A stretch of 64,000 nt of DNA from Cheiracanthium punctorium. Taxonomy: Eukaryota > Arthropoda > Arachnida > Araneae > Cheiracanthiidae. The notes below the pieces were generated by a model. That model was given only the letters and a program-made list of their open reading frames with translations. It ran no database searches and had not been told where the DNA came from. The stretch covers positions 1,178,001 through 1,242,000 of the forward strand of contig JAWZYV010016944.1 in NCBI GenBank assembly GCA_038373885.1, given 5' to 3'. A program made the position numbers and the translations under genes. This document shows, one piece after another, positions 1-9,796 of this stretch. How positions within the stretch are numbered: the first letter of the stretch is position 1; the number at the start of each line of letters is the position of its first letter.

Positions 1-210
1 TAGTTTAAAAATTTTAAACATTTTATTCGACAAAATTGCCGAATCACGTTGCTTTCACACTTTTTTCACTACAGGGATTACAATTACGGAATGCTTTCTA
101 CGAGCATAAAAAATCTCTTAAATTCCGGTAATGGGTAGACTTTCAAAGTTCTAAAGTGGACTATCCTTTATTCTATATTTTTTTACACATCTGTGCAAAT
201 TTCTTCCCCC
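1..210 (-). mobile_element. Helitron-family fragment
   Basis: Read on the minus strand, this stretch matches the 5' part of the repeat units at 10290 and 12223. It shares the block around gtccactttaaaactttga, the poly-T stretch, and a run ending in gccgaataaaatgttt. It is cut by the window edge or by decay and carries no coding capacity. Confidence 0.7.
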
Positions 211-637
211 CGCCCCCTTCTTTCAACTTTTATTGCCGCTGCTTTTCCAACTTTTTTCTCCACACTTTTTAATTCTCTCTCTTTCTGCCTGTGTGGAAGT
301 TGGATCTTTTTACTGCTGAAATAAAATTGATATCTTGTACCAACCGAAATGATCGTACTGTACTATTTTTAATTAAGATATATTTGTTAAATTTATATTA
401 TGTTTAATCGTGCCTGAGAATAAATGTCTAGGGCATTAAACGTAAGAAATATAAATCGTATCGAAATTATACACAAATAAATGTTGTACTGATAAATCAA
501 TTGAATTAACAGATTGAAATTTGAATTATGCTTTAAAATATTTATTATCCTTTTATCTATTTTACTAACTATAAAAGAATTCTTATTTATATTGTTAAGA
601 ACATTTGGAAGCTTTTAAAAATGGACACTGGCCATTT
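211..637. other. Gene-free spacer
   Basis: AT-rich DNA with a short C/T-rich stretch near 208-300. I see no coding signal, tandem repeat or terminal inverted repeat. Confidence 0.5.
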
Positions 638-1025
638 GGCAGCACTAGCAGTTTATAGGCATTAGCTACTACAAGGTCGGAAGTACTAGTCACTTTAATA
701 TGGAGACACCTAAAAGGGGGACCAGCCTTGCCTCCCACAAAGGGAAAGGGCAAAAAAAAAACCGAGCCCATACCGGGAATCAAACGCGGACCCGTAGTGT
801 TGCAAAACGGTTCTCTAACCACTACACAACGTGGGCGGAATATCCTAAAGATATTTCCATTACTATTTTCAATCTGGTTTAGAATGAAAACTTTTAGAGG
901 TTTTAAAAAACTGATTTTTATTATCATATCTCAGACAGGAGACAGATAAGATAGAATTATAAAAAAATATTTTTAAACTTTCCATTCTTTATGCAAAAAA
1001 ATTTTTAAATAGCCTCTCGTGATAC
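638..1025 (-). mobile_element. tRNA-derived SINE with extended flank, copy 1
   Basis: On the minus strand there is a tRNA-like pol III promoter. The A box is tagtggttagaga (complement near 813-826) and the B box is gcgtttgattccc (complement near 774-788). A tail follows that matches 9797 onward. Similarity to the second copy continues on the other side of the tRNA-like part, through atatcc...agatatttcc to aaatagcctctcgt near 1021, so the repeated unit is longer than the SINE alone. The small ORFs here are by-products. Confidence 0.7.
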
Positions 1026-1610
1026 TATACTAAAAAAGAATAATGATACTTCAGTAAAAGAAATGCTTGCTTATTTATAAAAAAGGACCATATTATGTCG
1101 TAGCTGGCCCTATTTCTTCCAGTAAATGTAGCGAACTGATCAATAGTATGTTGCTCCTAGATATATTTTTCTACTCTGTTTTCTTAACAATTTCTGTCGA
1201 TTTCTGAAAGCATAAAAATGTTCGGGTGATTTGTGAACTCATACAGAGAAAATGCAACGCCGCGAAATGAACAGGAATAGAACATACATGGGAATATGAA
1301 GCAGAAAAATGCCAAGCACCATGTTTTATCTCCTTTGCAAATCGTGAAAACCTATAAACATAGTACAGTATCGGCGTTTCATAGCAAAGTAGGTGAAAAT
1401 ACAAATAGTAATGGGGAAAAAAGAACCTTGAAAACGTTAAACATCTTTTTATTTGTAATTGGCATCACAAATATGCATGCAATAATCTCAGACAGTAATT
1501 AGTAGAAAGTGATTTGGTAAAATGAGGTTAATGTGCAATATTGATTGAATATGTAGAGCAAGAAAAAAAACTAAATTTTAAACACATTTCTCCATTTCTA
1601 TTATTTATAT
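1026..1610. other. Gene-free spacer
   Basis: AT-rich DNA up to the LTR element. No domain or repeat is recognised; the two short overlapping ORFs have no recognisable motif. Confidence 0.5.
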
Positions 1611-1905
1611 TGTGACGTAGCGCCACAGTGGTAGCGTGATTCTCTGAGGCTTACTTAAAATAATAAGTTTTATTTACAAAAATATTTACAGTATTTATGT
1701 ACAGGCACATGATGAAACATTACGGGAGTACCAAGCCCGGAGCAGTTCATACGGAGAACTTGCCTCCTCTCTCGCTAAAAGTCATCTCTCTCCTCCCTTC
1801 CAAAAACCTCTCACTCCCCATTCATCGGGGGTCAGCTCTCTTGACCCCAGGGGGAGAAGGAGCTCTCTCTCGGACGATATGGGTCGATGACCGCACTACG
1901 TTACA
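1611..1905 (-). repeat. 3' LTR of the Gmr1-like element
   Basis: 295 bp, TG...CA ends. It differs from the other LTR at three places (for example atttatgtacagg against atctatgtacaag). On the minus strand it contains AATAAA near 1670-1676, a likely polyadenylation signal. Confidence 0.93.
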
Positions 1906-1908
1906 GAC

Positions 1909-1922
1909 ACTCTCCCCCCCTT
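1909..1922 (-). promoter_or_regulatory. Polypurine tract of the Gmr1-like element
   Basis: On the minus strand the sequence aagggggggagag lies directly upstream of the 3' LTR, separated by only a few bases. This is the expected place and composition for the plus-strand primer. Confidence 0.8.
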
Positions 1923-2172
1923 AAGAAAAAATCTTTTCCATCTCAAGGGAAAGATTTTACAGTTACACACTCACAAATAATACCTTGAGCACATATGGGG
2001 CAGTTCAAAAGAAAGCAAGGCGAGAGAATTTAAAATACAATTAACAGCATCAATTCTTCTACTTTACGAGAAAATATAAAATAGAAACAATTTAAACAAT
2101 AATACAAAAACGAAACTTAGTCTGGGATAACACTTGAGATAATATTAATTCATTAGTCCTTTCTCAGGAAAC

Positions 2173-5100
2173 TCATCCGTCCACAGATCGACTGAGACTA
2201 TCTGCGTTTTGATGGCTTTTACCAGATCGATGTACTACTTCAAAATTGTACGGTTGCAGGGCTAAAGCCCATCTCATCAATCTGGGATTTGAACTGGCAT
2301 TCGTTTTTAGCCACACCAAAGGGTTATGGTCCGTCACGATCGTGAACTTCTGACCATCTAAATAATAATGCAGCTTCTTTACTGCAAAAATTATAGAAGC
2401 GCATTCTTTCTCAGTTGTACCATATTTTCGCTCAGCAGGCGAAAACTTCTTACTCAAGTACAGGACTGGATGTTCTTCCTTCTTGTCATTCAACTGAGAA
2501 AGAACGACGCCCATTCCCGCGTCTGATGCATCTGTTTGAACCAGAAACTCTTTGCTATAATCTGGAGCATAGAGCACTGGGTCTTCGATCAACTTTGTTT
2601 TTAACTTACGGAATGCTTTGTCGCACTCTTCTGTCCACGAGATCGAACCCTTTTTTACCTTTCCCTTCAATGCATCAGTAAGGGGCGCAGAAATTACAGA
2701 GAACATTGGGATGTATCTGCTGTAATACCCCACTAGTCCTAAAAAGGCACGAATTTCCGTTTTAGATCTAGGAACCGGGTAATCTACTATTGCACGAACC
2801 TTTACTTCTGCTGGTTTGCGTATCCCTTGCCCAACAATGTGCCCCAAATATTTTACGTGATCTTGCGCAAACTGACATTTAGAAGGCTTGATGGTCAATT
2901 TCGCTTTCTCTATTTGACTTAACACATAGTCCAAGTGCTTTAAGTGGGACTCCCAACTATCGGAAAAAATCGCAATATCATCCAAATAGGGGACCGCAAA
3001 AGTTTCGCAACCTTTCAATAATTCAGCCATCAATTTGCTAAAGAAATACGGGGCATTCTTTAGCCCGAAGGGGAGCCTTAACGGGCGGTAGCTACCAAAA
3101 CTCGTTACGAAAGCGGCAACCCTTTGAGCTCGGGGACTCAAGGGGATCTGCCAATACCCTTTTGCCAGATCTAGTACGCTGATGTATTTCGCAGAAGATA
3201 CCAATTCTACCCTTTCTTCGATGTTAGGTAAAGGATAAAATTCTGTACGGATAATCTCGTTCACCTTACGGTAATCGATGCAGGGCCGGGGATCTCTACC
3301 AGGAGCCTCGACCAAGACCATGGGACTTTGGAAATCAGACTCTCCAACCTCGATAATTTTTAAATCTAACATTCTTTGGATTTCCGTCTTTAAAATTTCG
3401 TTTTGGCGTTGTGAAGCTCGATAGGGTTTACTTCTAATAGGTTTTTCATCTGTTAAATCTATATCGTGCACCACAAGATCGGTGAGGCCAGGGTCATTAG
3501 AAAAACTGGCTAAATATTTGTGCAATAGATTTTGGAGCTGCTCAATTTGCGGGGGTTCTAGGCGCCCTTCCAAATTACATTTGTGTAAGATCTCGGTAAA
3601 TTCATAAATGTTGGGATTCGTTTCCAGATACGGAAAATCTACCTCGTCATCCTTACACCAATCTTGCTGTTCTTCGCACGTTATAAAATTTATCACCTCC
3701 GGTCTTTTATAATAAGGCTTTAACATATTTACATGGTAAACCTGAGTACGCTCTTTTTTACCGGGCATTTTTACCAGATAATTGGTTTCAGAGATCTTGC
3801 CTTGGATAACGCCAGGACCGATCCACTGCACAGCCAGTTTATTAGGCTTAAACGTGGTATAAACGAGAACCAAATCACCTTCGCGAAACTCTCGTTTAAC
3901 GGCATTCCTATCATACCAAACCTTTCTTTTGAGTTGGGTCTCTTTCATGTTTTCAACCGCTAAATCTTGGCATAATTTTAGCCTATTAATGATGTTAAAA
4001 ATATATTCGGTGACCAAATCCTCGTTATCACTAGCATCAGTCCATTTTTCAAAAAGTAACGTTTCAGGCGTTCTCAAATTTTTCCCATGTACAAGTTCAG
4101 CCGGAGTGAACCCAGTACTTTCGTGCCTAACTGTCCGTAACGCAAAAAGAGCAAGTGGGAGACTGCTCTCCCATTCGGACCCTGCTTCTAAGCATAGAGC
4201 CTTTAGAAGTCTCTTAATCGTTCTGTGATATCTTTCAATCGAATTCGTCTGTGGGTGGTACACAGAACTTCGGCATACGCGAATGCCAAATTTTTCAAAA
4301 AATCCCGTAGTGAGAGCGCTCATGAACGACGTCCCTTGGTCACACTGTACCTCCTTAGGGAAGCCAATCCTACTGAACACATTTAATAGAGCGTCCACTA
4401 CCGAAGTAGATTTAATATCAGCAACAGCTATCGCGTCGACCCACTTCGATGACAAACACGAAGCTGTTATTAAATATCTTTTCCCACTTGTAGTCTCAGG
4501 TAAAGGGCCACAGGCGTCTATATTTATTTTTGAGAATATTTCCGAAATTACCGGTACTAATTTCAGAGGGGCCTTCTTCTTATCGCTAGGCTTTCCCACC
4601 CGTTGGCACTCATCGCACGATCTAACATAGGCTTCTACGTCTTTGTAGCAGCCCGGCCAGAAAAAATATCTCAAGAGTTTATCTTTTGATTTTGTAACTC
4701 CCACATGGCCGGAGGTCCCTTCGTGGCAAAGCGCCATAATCTGTGGTCTAAGCTTCTCCGGTATAACAATTAACTTTTTTACCTTCCCGAGGCGGTCCTC
4801 TTGTAACCGAAATAAGATTTCATTTTCTATTTCATACCCCCTTTTCTCAGCATGCTCATATGGCTTGTTAGCCAGAATAGTAATATCTTTAAGTGTGGGA
4901 CATATCTTTTGCATCTCAATAAAATCTGCCCGATTTATCCCGGCCAGAGATAAACCATCCTCACTTTTTTGTATTTCGGGTAACACAATAGCCGTGTCAA
5001 CTTCCGACTCTAAATTCTCACTTTCCCTTATCTGCACACCCGAAACCTCATCTCGTGAAGAAAGGTTTTCTGTTTGTTCCCCCTCTTCCTCACGTTTACT

Positions 5101-6534
5101 GCGGGCCCTCGTCTGTACTGCATTTACGACCTCTGGTCCTGGGGCTGACAAATGGTTATGATTCTCCAATTTTTTAGCTGTCCGGTTTCCTAAAATGTAA
5201 TGGCCTTGATCTAGGTCATCCGAAATCACAGCTGCCTTGGTCATTATCTGGCCGAATTCTCCGCTTAACGACACATGAGCCAAAGGCAAACACACGGCTT
5301 CAGAGGTCAAAGGCTGTCGGACCCAAACAGTTTCGCCCGTAAAGTCATCCGGCGTGACATATTTTCTAGTCACCAAATCAATGGTGCTACCAGAATCTCT
5401 AAGCAATTTGGATGCTATGCCGTTAACAGTCCCATCTGAGATGAAAGGAGATAACCATGACTCTATCTCCCCACCCCCAACAAAGAGATTATTTACAACA
5501 GCACTCTCTTTTCGCTCCTTTAATTTCGGACACTGAGCCTTATAGTGCGGACCCCCGCAAGCGAAACAGCTTACAACTCTGCGTTTCTCAAACACCTGCT
5601 CGGTAAACCTTCCCCCTTTATCATTCGATACTTTTTTCTTATCGTCTATCTTATTTATTGGCCTTTCCCGGTTAGTAGTAACTAGAGGGGATTTTTTTAG
5701 GTTTTTCCGCACTTGTTCAAATTCCTCAATTTTTGTCACAAGATCTTTGGGGGAAATGATACTGGCCCATTCATCGAGATAATACTCTTTAAATTCTATA
5801 GGCATGCGTTTTTTTATTTGATCAGAGATCATCAAGTCTTTTAGCTTGTCAAAGCTATCAACCTTCAAACCTTCTAGCCAGCCTTCAAAATACGTTTGTA
5901 ATTCATAAAAAAAATCATACCAAGTACGCTCTGGAGATTTTTGATGTTTAGCAAATAGTTGCCGAAATTTTTCTGCGCTGACTTTAAATCTCTGTAGTAG
6001 TAACTCTTTTACTACTCGATAATCCCTTCCCCTTTCTTCGGGTTCCCGGGCGATGATATGGACAATCTCAGTGGGTAACAATCCAATCAACTGAGTTACC
6101 CACTGATCTTCTGGAATTTCCAGAACTTTAGCTTGACGCTCAAAGAGGGACAAAAATAATGTAATATCATCATCTTTACTATTAAATTTAGGCATAAACT
6201 TTTGAATTTCCCCTTTAAAACAACTTCCCATGTTAGAATTTCCTCCCCCATTTTGTTTCACAATTTCAAGTTCCAATTTCTTTTTTTCTAATTCAAAATT
6301 TTGTTCCTGTTCCTGCTGTTCCTGCTTTAATCGCTCAGCGGTAGCTTTCTCTTGCTCCGCCCTTTCTGACAAAATACTCTCTAGTAAATTCTTGACGAAC
6401 TCTTCGTCATAATCATCGCTCTCTAAAATTCGAGTTTTGATTTGGACCATTTTCAAATTTTCGTCCACTTCGCAACCTAACTCGTCTGCCACTTTTAGCA
6501 GGTCGCATTTTCTTGCCTTTCCCAAAAAAGCCAT
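2173..6534 (-). CDS. Gag-Pol polyprotein with integrase upstream of RT
   Basis: A single reading frame encodes capsid, protease, integrase, reverse transcriptase and RNase H. The open frame extends 12 codons further up to 6570 but that codon is TTG, so the ATG at 6534 (MAFLGKARK) is the likely start. In numbering from 6570: acidic/coiled stretch 60-105; SCAN-like capsid C-terminal region about 190-290; zinc knuckle CFACGGPHYKAQC 335-347; protease RDSGST 391-396; integrase H616/H622/C652/C655 finger and catalytic D685, D744, E779 (D-D35-E spacing); GPY/F-like region about 917-950; reverse transcriptase LDLAKGYWQ 1133-1141 and YLDD 1195-1198; RNase H D1347, E1388, D1414, D1457. All catalytic residues are present. 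Integrase before reverse transcriptase is the Ty1/copia order, but the sequences are Ty3/gypsy-like, as in Gmr1 elements. No frameshift between gag and pol is visible, so the product is probably one polyprotein cleaved by the protease. Confidence 0.93.
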   Translation of the reverse strand: MAFLGKARKCDLLKVADELGCEVDENLKMVQIKTRILESDDYDEEFVKNLLESILSERAEQEKATAERLKQEQQEQEQNFELEKKKLELEIVKQNGGGNSNMGSCFKGEIQKFMPKFNSKDDDITLFLSLFERQAKVLEIPEDQWVTQLIGLLPTEIVHIIAREPEERGRDYRVVKELLLQRFKVSAEKFRQLFAKHQKSPERTWYDFFYELQTYFEGWLEGLKVDSFDKLKDLMISDQIKKRMPIEFKEYYLDEWASIISPKDLVTKIEEFEQVRKNLKKSPLVTTNRERPINKIDDKKKVSNDKGGRFTEQVFEKRRVVSCFACGGPHYKAQCPKLKERKESAVVNNLFVGGGEIESWLSPFISDGTVNGIASKLLRDSGSTIDLVTRKYVTPDDFTGETVWVRQPLTSEAVCLPLAHVSLSGEFGQIMTKAAVISDDLDQGHYILGNRTAKKLENHNHLSAPGPEVVNAVQTRARSKREEEGEQTENLSSRDEVSGVQIRESENLESEVDTAIVLPEIQKSEDGLSLAGINRADFIEMQKICPTLKDITILANKPYEHAEKRGYEIENEILFRLQEDRLGKVKKLIVIPEKLRPQIMALCHEGTSGHVGVTKSKDKLLRYFFWPGCYKDVEAYVRSCDECQRVGKPSDKKKAPLKLVPVISEIFSKINIDACGPLPETTSGKRYLITASCLSSKWVDAIAVADIKSTSVVDALLNVFSRIGFPKEVQCDQGTSFMSALTTGFFEKFGIRVCRSSVYHPQTNSIERYHRTIKRLLKALCLEAGSEWESSLPLALFALRTVRHESTGFTPAELVHGKNLRTPETLLFEKWTDASDNEDLVTEYIFNIINRLKLCQDLAVENMKETQLKRKVWYDRNAVKREFREGDLVLVYTTFKPNKLAVQWIGPGVIQGKISETNYLVKMPGKKERTQVYHVNMLKPYYKRPEVINFITCEEQQDWCKDDEVDFPYLETNPNIYEFTEILHKCNLEGRLEPPQIEQLQNLLHKYLASFSNDPGLTDLVVHDIDLTDEKPIRSKPYRASQRQNEILKTEIQRMLDLKIIEVGESDFQSPMVLVEAPGRDPRPCIDYRKVNEIIRTEFYPLPNIEERVELVSSAKYISVLDLAKGYWQIPLSPRAQRVAAFVTSFGSYRPLRLPFGLKNAPYFFSKLMAELLKGCETFAVPYLDDIAIFSDSWESHLKHLDYVLSQIEKAKLTIKPSKCQFAQDHVKYLGHIVGQGIRKPAEVKVRAIVDYPVPRSKTEIRAFLGLVGYYSRYIPMFSVISAPLTDALKGKVKKGSISWTEECDKAFRKLKTKLIEDPVLYAPDYSKEFLVQTDASDAGMGVVLSQLNDKKEEHPVLYLSKKFSPAERKYGTTEKECASIIFAVKKLHYYLDGQKFTIVTDHNPLVWLKTNASSNPRLMRWALALQPYNFEVVHRSGKSHQNADSLSRSVDG

Positions 6535-7274
6535 TATGATTTGTGAGGCAAATACCAGGAAAATATTCAATTAAATAAAAGCAACAATCTATACTATCTA
6601 GGCAATTAAAATCAATAATAGTAATTATATTAACATATATGTGATACACCAGAATATAAACTCTTTTACTGCACTTCTCAATACCAAATTTTCTTCACAA
6701 TTAAAAAATACTCAAGAAAAAGATTATAAAACACAAACATGCACAATATGTTAAAAGACCCTATTTTATTCTATTAACTTGTTCCAGATGAATACTTAAA
6801 AATCAACACTTGCAATAAACACACTCGAATATAGAAAATTAAACCATTGCTTTCTTTTGACTCAATAACTTCATTTAACAACAATCATTTCAGGTTCCAA
6901 AATACCCAAGTTAATGGAATTTTTATCTTAATTTCCCAAAATTTTAAAATTGGTTTAAATTTAGAATAGAATTTTTTAAACATTTAATTAATTGCCCCAA
7001 TGTATAATCAAGGTACTTACCCCCTCTTTCAGGAGAAATCTTTGTCTAATATCCTTTAGCACCCGGTGCAGTCTGTAATTTACACAAAAGTTCACAGTTA
7101 ATAAGTTCGTTTATTGTCCACACAACGATTTCGGAGTCGAGATAACTCTTTGTCAGTTCGGATTCGGTTGTCCAAATCACCGAAAATATTTTCAGCACAA
7201 TATTCTTCAGGGTCTGGATGACCAGCTTGAGCCAGGGACCTGCTGTCCCAACCAGCGAAAACACGGGAGCGTCC

Positions 7275-7850
7275 AACAGGATCGGGGTGACCGTCTTCGC
7301 TTATCAATAAGGCCAGAGGAAACTAAGGCCAGGTGGCCTCTTTCAGCCTCACAAGGGTCGGTGTGACTCTCCGCTTTTCAATAAGGCCAGGACGGCCTCC
7401 GTCACATCCACTAGGGTCGGGGTGACCCTCCTCTTTTCCAATAAAACCAGGGCGACCTTCTCCGCTTTTCTGGAAAACTCAGGCCGGGTGGCCTCTTCCA
7501 GCTCCACCAGAGTCGGGGCGACTCTCCGTTATTCGAGAACCTCAGGCCGGATGGCCTCTTCCAGCTCCACTAGAGTCGGGGCGACTCTCCGTTATTCGGG
7601 AACCTCAGGCCGGATGGCCTCTTCAAGCTCCACTAGAGTCGGGGCGACTCTCCGTTATTCGGGAACCTCAGGCCGGATGGCCTCTTCCAGCTCCACTAGA
7701 GTCGGGGCGACTCTCCGTTATTCGGGAACATAAAGGCCGGACGGCCTCTTCCAGCTCCACTAGAGTCGGGGCGACTCTCCGTTTTTCCATAAAGCCAGGG
7801 CGGCCTCCGTCATTTTCATTAGGGTCCGGTCGACCTTCATTCTTCCGCAA
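7275..7850. repeat. 63-bp tandem array of paired hairpin motifs in the leader
   Basis: Five close copies with a 63-64 bp period (gagtcggggcgactc at about 7510, 7573, 7636, 7699, 7763) are flanked by diverged copies at 7276, 7358, 7412 and 7810. Each unit contains two small inverted repeats, GAGTCG-ggg-CGACTC and AGGCC-ggat-GGCCT. Diverged units often keep pairing through changes on both sides (AGGGTC...GACCCT at 7411). Confidence 0.88.
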
Positions 7851-7883
7851 AGATCGATTTGATCACATTTGCCAGGGGACTCA

Positions 7884-7900
7884 TCCCAGCGCTGGCACCA
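7884..7900 (-). promoter_or_regulatory. Candidate primer-binding site
   Basis: On the minus strand, nine bases inside the 5' LTR, the sequence TGGTGCCAGCGCTGGGA could pair with a tRNA 3' end finishing ...GGCACCA. The sequence resembles leucine tRNA ends as I remember them, which is not verified. Confidence 0.55.
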
Positions 7901-7909
7901 ATTCTAGAC

Positions 7910-8204
7910 TGTGACGTAGCGCCACAGTGGTAGCGTGATTCTCTGAGGCTTACTTAAAATAATAAGTTTTATTTACAAAAATATTTACAGTATCTATGTA
8001 CAAGCACATGATGAAACATTACGGGAGTACCAAGCCCGGAGCAGTTCATACGGAGAACTTGCCTGCTCTCTCGCTAAAAGTCATCTCTCTCCTCCCTTCC
8101 AAAAACCTCTCACTCCCCATTCATCGGGGGTCAGCTCTCTTGACCCCAGGGGGAGAAGGAGCTCTCTCTCGGACGATATGGGTCGATGACCGCACTACGT
8201 TACA
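7910..8204 (-). repeat. 5' LTR of the Gmr1-like element
   Basis: 295 bp, the partner of 1611-1905 with about three differences. It ends exactly at ttaca, followed by the duplicated atat. Confidence 0.93.
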
Positions 8205-8822
8205 ATATTAACAAAATTTAAAATGAATATTATATTATGTAAAATGAAATGGCAAAAATATACCGTAATTGCAATATGCAATTTTATAAGTAAGTTTTAC
8301 AAACTAATATTGCGCTTAAACGTTAATATAGTCGAGCGGTTGCCATCGTTTATCAGACTCTACAATCTTGTAATATGGGGATAAGAATGATTATTACAGC
8401 AACATGCAACGATAAATAACAAAGTTTAAATAATTAATATACGGTACTCCTTCGCTGTATTGCGATTCAGCTTTCGTGGATTCTATGCATCGTGGGATTT
8501 TATGGAGTATTGGCTACCCATGATAAACTTACCTATCACGGTCCTGTAGCTTTACGCTTGAGTACTGTTTTTTAAGGAAAGCTTATTTGTCACGCTCATA
8601 TTACACTTGCCTGTAATTGTTGGCTTGTGTTTCGATTTGCAGAAAACTGACATGAAATAATTAAGCAACAAAAATCTTCCTTCTTGGATACTAGTTATCT
8701 GAAAGTTTAACCAATAGTCAGTTAAATTAGTTCCGTTTAAATAATAAACCTAAATCTAGAGAACCTTTCAGACTCAAATCTTTTTGCTAATATACAATGT
8801 GAGGCTCTTATCTCACAACAAA
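8205..8822. other. Gene-free spacer
   Basis: Mixed AT-rich sequence. I see no ORF, repeat or terminal inverted repeat I can name. Confidence 0.5.
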
Positions 8823-8842
8823 ATGTGTGTGTGTGTGTGTGT
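8823..8842. repeat. (TG)n microsatellite
   Basis: A simple run of about ten TG dinucleotides. Confidence 0.9.
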
Positions 8843-8879
8843 AATATTTTAAGGGATGCTTGTATAAAAATAAAGGGAC

Positions 8880-9300
8880 GTCTTTTACGGGGAGGGGGGA
8901 TCTCAGGACAGGCAGTTAGCTGCTAAGCCAGGGACTTCTCTGGATCTCCGGAAGTACGGCACAGGCTGTCCATCAGCGCAGACATTTTTCAAGTTCGGCT
9001 TTCTCAGGGCGGCGTAGAAACTTCAGGACGTTCCACGAAGAGCTCCAGACGACATCTTGGTTCGACTGTCGGTGTTGAAAGCTGATGGCGATCACCTCTC
9101 AACGACCAGGGACGGTCAACGGACATCGTTCTGAAGGTCAGAAGCATTTCCCTGAGCGGGTGCTCGACGTAGCCGGCCAAGAGTAGCACTGTGTCCGAAA
9201 TTTCAATTTTAAATTTTTTTAATCGCTGGCACACAGGATTCAGGAGCGAACCATACTCCTTGACAGGCAACACGATTATGACCACGTGATCCCCTGAGGA
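8880..9300 (-). other. GC-rich island with a 93-codon open frame
   Basis: Clearly richer in G+C than its surroundings. A minus-strand frame at 9004-9285 is open but starts at GTG, not ATG. I recognise no motif in it. It could be an eroded exon, part of an unidentified transposon, or chance. Confidence 0.3.
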
Positions 9301-9335
9301 GAATCATGGCAATTCCATTCGCAAAAATAAATTTA

Positions 9336-9559
9336 GGGCGAGATTCAAGTGAAACACAATTCGAACGTTTTCCCCGTCGAACAGGGGAAACTTCGAACTA
9401 TATCAATGTTTCTTATTCAACTGAAAGAAACCAATCGTGTTTCGATCAAGTGACAGTGCGATAGGTTTGTTCATTGGAAGCATTCTGCCAAAACGGTCGA
9501 ACTGTGGACTAAAAACGTTAGATTCCAACGCGATCGCGCGTTTCACTTGAATCTCGCCC
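9336..9559. mobile_element. Short TIR element (MITE-like)
   Basis: Termini gggcgagattcaagtgaaac (9336 onward) and its reverse complement ending at 9559 form about 20-bp inverted repeats around a 224-bp non-coding body. I could not define a clean target-site duplication. Confidence 0.7.
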
Positions 9560-9738
9560 TTGGACTCTACCTTCTTACTACAAAAACGAGGCTTCGGGGG
9601 AGGAGGGGGGGTCAAGAAAAGGCACGAAAAACTCTGCGTATAATGTGGGAAAACCAGCTTAAAGTCAAAGTAATGAATTGAGAACAAAAAATTCGAAACG
9701 TGAAGTGCTGGGAAAGAAGCCCCATTATTTTTATAATA

Positions 9739-9750
9739 TATATATATATG

Positions 9751-9793
<43 letters not shown>
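9739..9793. repeat. (TA)n/(TG)n microsatellite
   Basis: Interrupted TA repeats run into a TG run that abuts the SINE tail at 9797. Confidence 0.9.
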
Positions 9794-9795
<2 letters not shown>

Positions 9796-9796
9796 T

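Larger units (their letters stand above)
6535..7909 (-). other. Long 5' leader of the Gmr1-like element
   Basis: About 1.37 kb lies between the 5' LTR and the first ATG, long for an LTR retrotransposon. The part nearest the ORF (6570-7020) is AT-rich. The distal part is GC-rich and carries the hairpin array. Short ORFs here read through the repeats and are not supported as genes. Confidence 0.7.
1611..8204 (-). mobile_element. Ty3/gypsy LTR retrotransposon, Gmr1-like, near-intact
   Basis: A 6594-bp element read on the minus strand. Two 295-bp direct LTRs (1611-1905 and 7910-8204) begin TGT and end ACA and differ at about three positions. The flanks carry the same 4 bp, atat (1607-1610 and 8205-8208), as expected for a target-site duplication, although the sequence is low complexity. 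Inside are a primer-binding-site candidate, a long leader with hairpin repeats, one uninterrupted Gag-Pol ORF and a polypurine tract. Intact catalytic motifs and near-identical LTRs suggest recent insertion. Confidence 0.93.

Noticed and set aside
760..845. Possible tRNA gene on the minus strand
   Set aside because: The same tRNA-like text occurs at 9797 and 23083 within repeats, so it is a SINE head.
6535..6570. Twelve extra codons at the N-terminus of the Gag-Pol ORF
   Set aside because: The first codon at 6570 is TTG; the first ATG is at 6534 and no motif lies in the added stretch.
7422..7733. Plus-strand ORF of 103 codons with an internal peptide repeat (ASSSSTRVGATLRYSGT)
   Set aside because: It only translates the 63-bp leader repeats of the Gmr1-like element in antisense; a 63-bp period keeps any stop-free frame open.
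7494..7800. CRISPR-like regular repeats
   Set aside because: Units are contiguous without unique spacers and lie in a retrotransposon leader of a eukaryotic-type genome.
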